Shown here: positions 43,933 to 54,779 of the stretch, in pieces
How the letters are laid out: each line of letters starts with the position of its first letter
How positions within the stretch are numbered: the stretch's first letter is position 1
Origin: Prosapia bicincta
Taxonomy: Eukaryota; Arthropoda; Insecta; Hemiptera; Cercopidae
Assembly (NCBI GenBank): GCA_036971475.1
Contig: JBAIZL010000001.1
Coordinates: 94,014,983-94,078,982 of the forward strand
Length of the DNA stretch: 64,000 bases
Reading direction: 5' to 3'
The notes under the pieces: generated by a model
The model's database searches: none
What the model was told of the DNA's origin: nothing
What the model saw: the letters and a program-made list of their open reading frames with translations, nothing else
Position numbers and translations under genes: made by a program

Positions 43933-43948
43933 CATGTGACGTAACATG
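43933..43948. promoter_or_regulatory. 16-bp quasi-palindrome with a CRE-like core
   Basis: CATGTGACGTAACATG has CATGT/ACATG arms and an ACGT centre; only one symmetric pair (G against A) breaks the symmetry. The core TGACGTAA resembles CRE/bZIP sites. With CCAAT at 43974 and TCAGTT at 44015 it could form a promoter, which is inference. Confidence 0.35.
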
Positions 43949-44014
43949 GTCTGATATCGCATGATCTGACGGACCAATCGAAAAATTCGAAATAATAATC
44001 GAGGGTGGGAAAGT

Positions 44015-44020
44015 TCAGTT
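44015..44020 (+). promoter_or_regulatory. Initiator-like TCAGTT
   Basis: TCAGTT matches the arthropod-type initiator core TCAGT and lies 37 bp after a CCAAT box (43974-43978). It is a possible transcription start for the splice-like structure downstream. Short motifs like this are common by chance. Confidence 0.25.
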
Positions 44021-44336
44021 TGCTTGTCCCTTCAGAAGCCCACTTCTCCAAAAGTCGTCAATCGAGATGGACGTAATGGCACTTTCGGACATAACTTAGA
44101 AATTTATAAGCTTCCAGTATTCAAAATTTAAGATGTCAAGGCCGGTACCGAATTTTATTAACGCAACAAAAGAAGAAGTCAGAAGCGATAATTTATGTGT
44201 TTCAAACGAGTAAATGTTTATATAATTTTTGTTTAAGTGCGCGGATTTGCAAGAGCGATGTGTTAAGTGTTTAGTGATTCCAAAAGCCATGGGCAATCTT
44301 TAATATGTTTTAAAGTGTTTTATTGTGCACAACCAG

Positions 44337-44660
44337 GTACGTTTTAGATAATAACAAAGAAAATGTATTTTAATGTTAACTAAGTTGAATTTTAAATGAT
44401 AAACGGTTAACACATGAACGGTAGAAATTGTCCTTTGAATATTCATTTCTAAAAATTCAATTGAAAATATTAAGTTACTATCTTGTCGATATATATATAA
44501 ATTTTAAAGTTCAATAAGTAATTCAAATGTATGGAATAACTAGCAGTAATTAAAAGATAATTACTCGACACATTGCTGTCTTTTGTTCTACTGTAGTTTG
44601 TCATTGATTAATAAATTGTATAACTATGTAATTTAAAACTTTATATTTTAATTTCCCAAG
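44337..44660 (+). other. Possible intron 1 in the inserted element (324 bp)
   Basis: The donor is accag/GTACGT at 44337. The acceptor is tttaatttccca AG at 44660, preceded by a T-rich run. The exon that would follow, 44661-44754 (94 nt), is bounded by a second strong donor. No protein frame supports this: the only frame in the exon starts at ATG 44681 and codes for 21 residues. Treat it as a predicted splice pair only. Confidence 0.3.
44610..44615 (+). terminator. AATAAA polyadenylation-signal-like site
   Basis: AATAAA occurs in gattaataaattgt in the second half of the element, where an LTR would carry its R/U5 poly(A) signal. A second copy is at 44802-44807. In AT-rich DNA such hexamers are expected by chance. 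Confidence 0.25.
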
Positions 44661-44680
44661 TAACCTAGTTCTACCTTCCA

Positions 44681-44746
44681 ATGATATCGGAAGATCGTTT
44701 ACAGAAAGACATTATTATGCCTGGCTGGAAACGGAGAACTAGATAG
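44681..44746 (+). CDS. Tiny open frame in the inserted element, unrecognised
   Basis: ATG to TAG gives 21 residues (starts MISEDRLQKD, ends KRRTR). It is rich in charged residues and lies wholly inside the possible 94-nt exon. The frame has a stop 15 bases upstream, so it does not extend to the left. It resembles no family I know and may be chance. Other short frames in the element are the 10-residue ATG at 44067 and a 4-residue one at 44289 in a gccATGG context. Confidence 0.12.
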   Translation: MISEDRLQKDIIMPGWKRRTR

Positions 44747-44754
44747 AGCCCTGG

Positions 44755-44831
44755 GTAAGTAAGGTAATTAATTTATTAATTAGTAATTAACATAAATTTT
44801 TAATAAAGCCCTGATATATATTTACCCCCAG
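44755..44831 (+). other. Possible intron 2 in the inserted element (77 bp)
   Basis: The donor is ctgg/GTAAGT, a close consensus match. The acceptor is tatatatttaccccc AG, with another CAG three bases on. The interval is AT-rich and only 77 bp, a size typical of small invertebrate introns. An AATAAA (44802-44807) lies inside it. If used, the last exon would leave the element after 25 bases and run into satellite. Confidence 0.35.
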
Positions 44832-44856
44832 CAGGAACAAGGAATCACCTGTTACA

Positions 44857-44860
44857 ATAG
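44857..44860. repeat. Target-site duplication, right (ATAG)
   Basis: ATAG directly follows the TGTTACA end of the inserted element, and the satellite continues with gtatattttaatatagg. A 4-bp duplication is within the usual 4-6 bp of LTR retrotransposon integrases. Confidence 0.85.
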
Positions 44861-45114
44861 GTATATTTTAATATAGGTAGATAGTAATGGTGTATAAAAT
44901 TATAACCAAATCTATCCTGACTGGATACTTTATAGGTATATTTTAATATACGTATATAGTAATGTTGTATGCAAATACAACGAATTTTATCTTGACTGGA
45001 TTTTTCATAGGTATATTTTAATATTGGTATATAGCAATGTTGTATAAAATTACAACCAAATCTATCCTGACTGGATACTTCATAGGTATATTTTAATATA
45101 GGTATATAGCAATG

Positions 45115-45324
45115 TTGTATAAAATTACAACCAAATCTATCCTTAATGGATACTTTATAGGTATATAGAATTGGTGTATAAAATTACAGTAAAATCTATC
45201 CAGACTGAATACTATATAATCATTAATTTAATATCTGTATATATTAATTATTTATAAAATTACAGCATAATCTATTCTGACTGGATACTTTATAGGTATA
45301 TTTTAATATAGATATATAGTAATG
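45115..45324. repeat. D-E-F marker block, E subfamily 3
   Basis: D is 45115-45173 (59 bp), E is 45174-45249 (76 bp, ctatataatcattaattt) and F is 45250-45324. The same E form recurs near 47001 (ataattattaattt), 49443, 54889, 58021, 60389 and 62983. All these are right of the inserted element. F begins atttataaaat in some copies (45.25, 47.02, 49.46 and 60.41 kb) instead of atgtataaaat. Confidence 0.8.
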
Positions 45325-48300
45325 GTGTATAAAATTACAACCAAATCTATCCTAACTGGATACTTTATAGGTATATTTTAATATAGGTATATAGTAATGG
45401 TGTATAAAATTACAACCAAATCTATCCTGACTGGATACTTTATAGGCATATTTTAATATACGTATATAGGAATGTTGTATACAAATACAACGAATTTTAT
45501 CTTGACTGGATTTTTCATAGGTATATTTTAATATTGGTATATAGCAATGTTGTATAAAATTACAACCAAATCTATCCTGACTGGATACTTTATAGGTATA
45601 TTTTAATATTGGTATATAGCAATGTTGTATAAAATTACAACTAAATCTATCCTGACTGGATACTTTATAGGTATATTTTAATATAGGTATATATTAATGG
45701 TGTATAAAATTACAACCAAATCTATCCTGACTGGATACTTTATAGGTATATTTTAATATAGGTATATAGTAATGGTGTATAAAATTACAACCAAATCTAT
45801 CCTGACTGGATATTCTATAGTTATATTTTAATATACGTATATAGTAATGGTGTTTAAAATTACAACCAAATCTATCCTGACAGGATACTTTATAGGTATA
45901 TTTTAATATAGGTATATAGTAATAGTGTAAAAAATTACAACCAAATCTATCCTGACTGGATACTTTATAGGTATATTTTAATATAGGTATATAGTAATGG
46001 TGTATAAAATTACAACCAAATCTATCCTGACTGGATACTTTATAGGTATATTTTAATATAGATATATAGTAATAGTGTATAAAATTACAACCAAATCTAT
46101 CCTAACTGGATACTTTGTAGGTATATTTTAATATAGGTATATAGTAATGGTGTACAAAATTACAACCAAATCTATCCTGACTGGATACTTTATAGGCATA
46201 TTTTAATATACGTATATAGGAATGTTGTATACAAAAACAACGAATTTTATCTTGACTGGATTTTTCATAGGTATATTTTAATATTGGTATATAGCAATGT
46301 TGTATAAAATTACAACCAAATCTATCCTGACTGAATACTTTATAGGTATATTTTAATATACGTATATAGTAATGTTGTATATAAATACAACGAATTTTAT
46401 CTTGACTGGATTTTTCATAGGTATATTTTAATATTGGTATATAGCAATGTTGTATAAAATTACAACCAAATCTATCCTTAATGGATACTTTATAGGTATA
46501 TAGAATTGGTGTATAAAATTACAGTAAAATCTATCCTGACTGGATACTTTATAGGTATATTTTAATATAGGTAGATAGTAATGGTGTATAAAATTACAAC
46601 CAAATCTATCCTGACTGGATACTTTATAGGTATATTTTAATATAGGTAGATAGTAATGGTGTATAAAATTATAACCAAATCTATCCTGACTGGATACTTT
46701 ATAGGTATATTTTAATATACGTATATAGTAATGTTGTATGCAAATACAACGAATTTTATCTTGACTGGATTTTTCATAGGTATATTTTAATATTGGTATA
46801 TAGCAATGTTGTATAAAATTACAACCAAATCTATCCTGACTGGATACTTCATAGGTATATTTTAATATAGGTATATAGCAATGTTGTATAAAATTACAAC
46901 CAAATCTATCCTTAATGGATACTTTATAGGTATATAGAATTGGTGTATAAAATTACAGTAAAATCTGTCCAGACTGAATACTATATAATTATTAATTTAA
47001 TATCTGTATATATTAATTATTTATAAAATTACAGCATAATCTATTCTGACTGGATACTTTATAGGTATATTTTAATATAGATATATAGTAATGGTGTATA
47101 AAATTACAACCAAATCTATCCTAACTGGATACTTTATAGGTATATTTTAATATAGGTATATAGTAATGGTGTATAAAATTACAACCAAATCTATCCTGAC
47201 TGGATACTTTATAGGCATATTTTAATATACGTATATAGGAATGTTGTATACAAATACAACGAATTTTATCTTGACTGGATTTTTCATAGGTATATTTTAA
47301 TATTGGTATATAGCAATGTTGTATAAAATTACAACCAAATCTATCCTGACTGGATACTTTATAGATATATTTTAATATTGGTATATAGCAATGTTGTATA
47401 AAATTACAACTAAATCTATCCTGACTGGATACTTTATAGGTATATTTTAATATAGGTATATATTAATGGTGTATAAAATTACAACCAAATCTATCCTGAC
47501 TGGATACTTTATAGGTATATTTTAATATAGGTATATAGTAATGGTGTATAAAATTACAACCAAATCTATCCTGACTGGATATTTTATAGTTATATTTTAA
47601 TATACGTATATAGTAATGGTGTTTAAAATTACAACCAAATCTATCCTGACTGGATACTTTATAGGTATATTTTAATATAGGTATATAGTAATAGTGTAAA
47701 AAATTACAACCAAATCTACCCTGACTGGATACTTTATAGGTATATTTTAATATAGGTATATAGTAATGGTGTATAAAATTACAACCAAATATATCCTGAC
47801 TGGATACTTTATAGGTATTTTTTAATATAGGTATATAGTAATGGTGTATAAAATTACAACCAATTTTATCCTGACTGGATACTTTATAGGTATATTTTAA
47901 TATACGTATATAGTAATGTTGTATACATATACAACGAATTTTATCTTGACTGGATTTTTCATAGGTATATTTTAATATTGGTATATAACAATGTTGTATA
48001 AAATTACAACCAAATCTATCCTGACTGGATACTTTATAGGTATATTTTAATATAGATATATAGTAATGGTGTATAAAATTACAACCAAATCTATCCTAAC
48101 TGGATACTTTATAGGTATATTTTAATATAGGTATATAGTAATGGTGTACAAAATTACAACCAATTCTATCCTGACTGGATACTTTATAGGCATATTTTAA
48201 TATACGTATATAGGAATGTTGTATACAAAAACAACGAATTTTATCTTGACTGGATTTTTCATAGGTATATTTTAATATTGGTATATAGCAATGTTGTATA

Positions 48301-51300
48301 AAATTACAACCAAATCTATCCTGACTGAATACTTTATAGGTATATTTTAATATACGTATATAGTAATGTTGTATATAAATACAACGAATTTTATCTTGAC
48401 TGGATTTTTCATAGGTATATTTTAATATTGGTATATAGCAATGTTGTATAAAATTACAACCAAATCTATCCTGACTGGATACTTTATAGGTATATTTTAA
48501 TATAGGCATATAGTAATGGTGTATAAAATTACAACCAAATCTATCCTGACTGGATACTTTATAGGTATATTTTAATATAGGTATATAGTAATGGTGTATA
48601 AAATTACAACCAAATCTATCCTGACTGGATACTTTATAGGTATATTTTAATATAGGTATATAGTAATAGTGTAAAAATTACAACCAAATCTATCCTGACT
48701 GGATATTTTATAGTTATATTTTAATATACGTATATAGTAATGGTGTATAAAATTAGAACCAAATCTATCCTGACTGGATACTTTATAGGCATATTTTAAT
48801 ATACGTATATAGTAATGTTGTATACAAATACAACGAATTTTATCTTGACTGGATTTTTCATAGGTATATTTTAATATTGGTATATAGCAATGTTGTATAA
48901 AATTACAACCAAATCTATCCTTAATGGATACTTTATAGGTATATAGAATTGGTGTATAAAATTACAGTAAAATCTATCCTGACTGGATACTTTATAGGTA
49001 TATTTTAATATAGGTAGATAGTAATGGTGTATAAAATTACAACCAAATCTATCCTGACTGGATACTTTATAGGTATATTTTAATATAGGTAGATAGTAAT
49101 GGTGTATAAAATTATAACCAAATCTATCCTGACTGGATACTTTATAGGTATATTTTAATATACGTATATAGTAATGTTGTATGCAAATACAACGAATTTT
49201 ATCTTGACTGGATTTTTCATAGGTATATTTTAATATTGGTATATAGCAATGTTGTATAAAATTACAACCAAATCTATCCTGACTGGATACTTCATAGGTA
49301 TATTTTAATATAGGTATATAGCAATGTTGTATAAAATTACAACCAAATCTATCCTTAATGGATACTTTATAGGTATATAGAATTGGTGTATAAAATTACA
49401 GTAAAATCTATCCAGACTGAATACTATATAATCATTAATTTAATATCTGTATATATTAATTATTTATAAAATTACAGCATAATCTATTCTGACTGGATAC
49501 TTTATAGGTATATTTTAATATAGATATATAGTAATGGTGTATAAATCTACAACCAAATCTATCCTAACTGGATACTTTATAGGTATATTTTAATATAGGT
49601 ATATAGTAATGGTGTATAAAATTACAACCAAATCTATCCTGACTGGATACTTTATAGGCATATTTTAATATACGTATATAGGAATGTTGTATACAAATAC
49701 AACGAATTTTATCTTGACTGGATTTTTCATAGGTATATTTTAATATTGGTATATAGCAATGTTGTATAAAATTACAACCAAATCTATCCTGACTGGTATT
49801 TTATAGGTATATTTTAATATTGGTATATAGCAATGTTGTATAAAATTACAACTAAATCTATCCTGACTGGATACTTTATAGGTATATTTTAATATAGGTA
49901 TATAGTAATAGTGTAAAAAATTACAACCAAATCTATCCTGACTGGATACTTTATAGGTATATTTTAATATAGGTATATAGTAATGGTGTATAAAATTACA
50001 ACCAAATATATCCTGACTGGATACTTTATAGGTATATTTTAATAAAGGTATATAGTAATGGTGTATAAAATTACAACCAATTTTATCCTGACTGGATACT
50101 TTATAGGCATATTTTAATATACGTATATAGGAATTATGTATACAAATACGACGAATTTTATCTTGACTGGATTTTTCATAGGTATATTTTAATATTGGTA
50201 TATAGCAATGTTGTATAACATTACAACCAAATCTATCCTGACTGAATACTTTATAGGTATATTTTAATATACGTATATAGTAATGTTGTATACAAATACA
50301 ACGAATTTTATCTTGACTGGATTTTTCATAGGTATATTTTAATATTGGTATATAGCAATGTTGTATAAAATTACAACCAAATCTATCCTGACTGGATACT
50401 TTATAGGTATATTTTAATATAGGCATATAGTAATGGTGTATAAAATTACAACCAAATTTATCCTGACTGGATACTTTATAGGTATATTTTAATATAGGTA
50501 TATAGTAATGGTGTATAAAATTACAACCAAATCTATCCTGACTGGATACTTTATAGGTATATTTTAATATAGGTATATAGTAATAGTGTAAAAAATTACA
50601 ACCAAATCTATCCTGACTGGATACTTTATAGGTATATTTTAATATAGGTATATAGTAATGGTGTATAAAATTACAACCAAATATATCCTGACTGAATACT
50701 TTATAGGTATATTTTAATATAGGTATATAGTAATGGTGTATAAAATTACAACCAATTTTATCCTGACTGGATACTTTATAGGTATATTTTAATATACGTA
50801 TATAGTAATGTTGTATACAAATACAACGAATTTTATCTTGACTGGATTTTTCATAGGTATATTTTAGTATTGGTATATAACAATGTTGTATAAAATTACA
50901 ACCAAATCTATCCTGACTGGATCTTTTATAGGTATATTTTAATATAGGTAGATAGTAATGGTGTATAAAATTACAGCAAAATCTATCCTGACTGGATACT
51001 TTATAGGTATATTTTAATATAGGTAGATAGTAATGGTGTATAAAATTACAACCAAATCTATCCTGACTGGATACTTTATAGGCATATTTTAATATACGTA
51101 TATAGGAATGTTGTATACAAATACGACGAATTTTATCTTGACTGGATTTTTCATAGGTATATTTTAATATTGGTATATAGCAATGTTGTATAAAATTACA
51201 ACCAAATCTATCCTGACTGGATACTTTATAGGTATATTTTAATATAGGCATATAGTAATGGTGTATAAAATTACAACCAAATCTATCCTGACTGGATACT

Positions 51301-53285
51301 TTATAGGTATATTTTAATATAGGCATATAGTAATGGTGTATAAAATTACAACCAAATCTATCCTGACTGGATACTTTATAGGTATATTTTAATATAGGTA
51401 TATAGTAATGGTGTATAAAATTACAACCAAATCTATCCTGACTGGATACTTTATAGGTATATTTTAATATAGGTATATAGTAATGGTGTATAAAATTACA
51501 ACCAAATATATCCTGACTGGATACTTTATAGGTATATTTTAATATAGGTATATAGTAATGGTGTATAAAATTACAACCAATTTTATCCTGACTGGATACT
51601 TTATAGGTATATTTTAATATACGTATATAGTAATGTTGTATACAAATACAACGAATTTTATCTTGACTGGATTTTTCATAGGTATATTTTAATATTGGTA
51701 TATAACAATGTTGTATAAAATTACAACCAAATCTATCCTGACTGGATAATTTATAGGTATATTTTAATATAGATATATAGTAATGGTGTATAAAATTACA
51801 ACCAAATCTATCCTAACTGGATACTTTATAGGTATATTTTAATATAGGTATATAGTAATGGTGTATAAAATTACAACCAAATCTATCCTGACTGGATACT
51901 TTATAGGCATATTTTAATATACGTATATAGGAATGTTGTATACAAATACGACGAATTTTATCTTGACTGGATTTTTCATAGGTATATTTTAATATTGGTA
52001 TATAGCAATGTTGTATAAAATTACAACCAAATCTATCCTGACTGAATACTTTATAGGTATATTTTAATATACGTATATAGTAATGTTGTATACAAATACA
52101 ACTAATTTTATCTTGACTGGATTTTTCATAGGTATATTTTAATATTGGTATATAGCAATGTTGTATAAAATTACAACCAAATCTATCCTGACTGGATACT
52201 TTATAGGTATATTTTAATATAGGTATATAGTAATGGTGTATAAAATTACAACCAAATCTATCCTGACTGGATACTTTATAGGTATATTTTAATATAGGTA
52301 TATAGTAATAGTGTATAAAATTACAACCAAATATATCCTGACTGGATACTTTATAGGTATATTTTAATATAGGTATATAGTAATGGTGTATAAAATTACA
52401 ACCAAATATATCCTGACTGGATACTTTATAGGTATATTTTAATATAGGTATATAGTAATGGTGTATAAAATTACAACCAATTTTATCCTGACTGGATACT
52501 TTATAGGTATATTTTAATATACGTATATAGTAATGTTGTATACAAATACAACGAATTTTATCTTGACTGGATTTTTCATAGGTATATTTTAATATTGGTA
52601 TATAGCAATGTTGTATAAAATTACAACTAAATCTATCCTGACTGAATACTTTATAGGTATATTTTAATATACGTATATAGTAATGTTGTATACAAATACA
52701 ACGAATTTTATCTTGACTGGATTTTTCATAGGTATATTTTAATATTGGTATATAGCAATATTGTATAAAATTACAACCAAATCTATCCTGACTGGATACG
52801 TTATAGGTATATTTTAATATAGGCATATAGTAATGGTGTATAAAATTACAACCAAATCTATCCTGACTGGATACTTTATAGGTATATTTTAATATAGGTA
52901 TATAGTAATGGTGTATAAAATTACAACCAAATATATCCTGACTGGATACTTTATAGGTATATTTTAATATAGGTATATAGTAATAGTGTAAAAAATTACA
53001 ACCAAATCTATCCTGACTGGATACTTTATAGGTATATTTTAATATAGGTATATAGTAATGGTGTATAAAATTACAACCAAATATATCCTGACTGGATAAT
53101 TTATAGGTATATTTTAATATAGGTATATAGTAATGGTGTATAAAATTACAACCAAATCTATCCTGACTGGATACTTTATAGGCATATTTTAATATACGTA
53201 TATAGGAATGTTGTATACAAATACAACGAATTTTATCTTGACTGGATTTTTCATAGGTATATTTTAATATTGGTATATAGCAATG

Positions 53286-53585
53286 TTGTATAAAATTACA
53301 ACCAAATCTATCCTGACTGGATACTTTATAGGTATATTTTAATATTGGTATATAGCAATGTTGTATAAAATTACAACCAAATCTATCCTGACTGGATACT
53401 TTATAGGTATATTTTAATATTGGTATATAGCAATGTTGTATAAAATTACAACCAAATCTATCCTGACTGGATACTTTATAGGTATATTTTAATATTGGTA
53501 TATAGCAATGTTGTATAAAATTACAACCAAATCTATCCTGACTGGATACTTTATAGGTATATTTTAATATTGGTATATAGCAATG
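53286..53585. repeat. Four identical TATTGG-type monomers in tandem
   Basis: Monomers at 53286, 53361, 53436 and 53511 are identical over 75 bp. Each begins ttgtataaaattacaaccaa and ends aatattggtatatagcaatg. A matching run of four lies at 27140-27439, and shorter runs at about 15.4-15.6, 17.2-17.4, 22.65-22.8 and 56.8-57.1 kb (the last with aaagcaatg and ttacaggt changes). They point to recent local amplification of one monomer inside a diverged HOR. Confidence 0.85.
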
Positions 53586-54779
53586 TTGTATAAAATTACA
53601 AACAAATCTATCCTGACTGGATACTTTATAGGTTTATTTTAATATAGGTAGATAGTATTGATGTATAAAATTACAACCAAATCTATCCTAACTGGATACT
53701 TTATAGGTATATTTTAATATAGGTATATAGTAATGGTGTATAAAATTACAACCAAATCTATCCTGACTGGATACTTTATAGGCATATTTTAATATACGTA
53801 TATAGGAATGTTGTATACAAATACAACGAATTTTATCTTGACTGGATTTTTCATAGGTATATTTTAATATTGGTATATAGCAATGTTGTATAAAATTACA
53901 ACCAAATCTATCCTGACTGGATACTTTATAGGTATATTTTAATATTGGTATATAGCAATGTTGTATAAAATTGCAACTAAATCTATCCTGACTGGATACT
54001 TTGTAGGTATATTTTAATATAGGTATATAGTAATGGTGTATAAAATAACAACCAAATCAATCCTGACTGGATACTTTATAGGTATATTTTAATATAGGTA
54101 TATAGTAATGGTGTATAAAATTACAACCAAATCTATCCTGACTGGATATTTTATAGTTATATTTTAATATACGTATATAGTATTGGTGTATAAAATTAGA
54201 ACCAAATCTATCCTGACTGGATACTTTATAGGCATATTTTAATATACGTATATAGTAATGTTGTATACAAATACATCGAATTTTATCTTGACTGGATTTT
54301 TCATAGGTATATTTTAATATTGGTATATAGCAATGTTGTATAAAATTACCACCAAATCTAGCCTTAATGGATACTTTATAGGTATATAGAATTGGTGTAT
54401 AAAATTACAGTAAAATCTATCCTGAATGGATACTTTATAGGTATATTTTAATATAGGTAGATAGTAATGGTGTATAAAATTACAACCAAATCTATCCTGA
54501 CTGGATACTTTATAGGTATATTTTAATATAGGTAGATAGTAATGGTGTATAAAATTATAACCAAATCTATCCTGACTGGATACTTTATAGGTATATTTTA
54601 ATATACGTATATAGTAATGTTGTATGCAAATACAACGAATTTTATCTTGACTGGATTTTTCATAGGTATATTTTAATATTGGTATATAGCAATGTTGTAT
54701 AAAATTACAACCAAATCTATCCTGACTGGATACTTCATAGGTATATTTTAATATAGGTATATAGCAATGTTGTATAAAA

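Larger units (their letters stand above)
43726..44856 (+). mobile_element. Inserted element, probable solo LTR (1,131 bp)
   Basis: This is the only non-satellite DNA in the window. It begins TGTAACA and ends TGTTACA, a 7-bp perfect terminal inverted repeat with the TG...CA ends typical of LTRs, and is flanked by a 4-bp direct repeat ATAG. Monomers at 46626 and 49069 show the uninterrupted target, so the insertion is clean. There is no gag, pol or transposase coding and no second LTR, which fits a solo LTR left by recombination. On the + strand it has TATAAAAG (43806), CCAAT (43974), TCAGTT (44015), AATAAA (44610 and 44802) and GT-AG splice-like pairs. AATAAA complements (tttatt near 43779) also exist, so orientation is not certain. 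A non-autonomous DNA transposon with 7-bp ends is the main alternative. I do not recognise the family. Confidence 0.75.
44857..48620. repeat. HOR pair with about 1,770-bp spacing
   Basis: Marks in 44.86-46.6 kb recur about 1,770 bp later. Examples are gtgtttaaaatt (45852 and 47622), atttataaaattacag (45250 and 47020) and the E subfamily 3 block (45.2 and 47.0 kb). The 42749-43162 segment recurs at 48096-48509, an offset of 5,347 bp. Without the inserted element and its duplicated ATAG (1,135 bp) that offset would be 4,212 bp. Confidence 0.65.

Noticed and set aside
44096..44296. 66-residue minus-strand open frame inside the inserted element
   Set aside because: It has no recognisable domain and no supporting context, and it lies opposite to the promoter- and splice-like signals. 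It is most likely chance.
43726..44856. MITE or other DNA transposon
   Set aside because: Not excluded. The TG...CA ends, 4-bp target duplication, poly(A)-like signals and size fit a solo LTR better, and no transposase or longer inverted repeats are seen.
49740..51326. 528-residue minus-strand open frame and about 30 similar ones, as a repetitive-protein gene family
   Set aside because: They are the satellite monomer read in its one stop-free frame. They start and stop wherever monomer length or single-base indels change, with no promoter, signal peptide, domain or conserved start.
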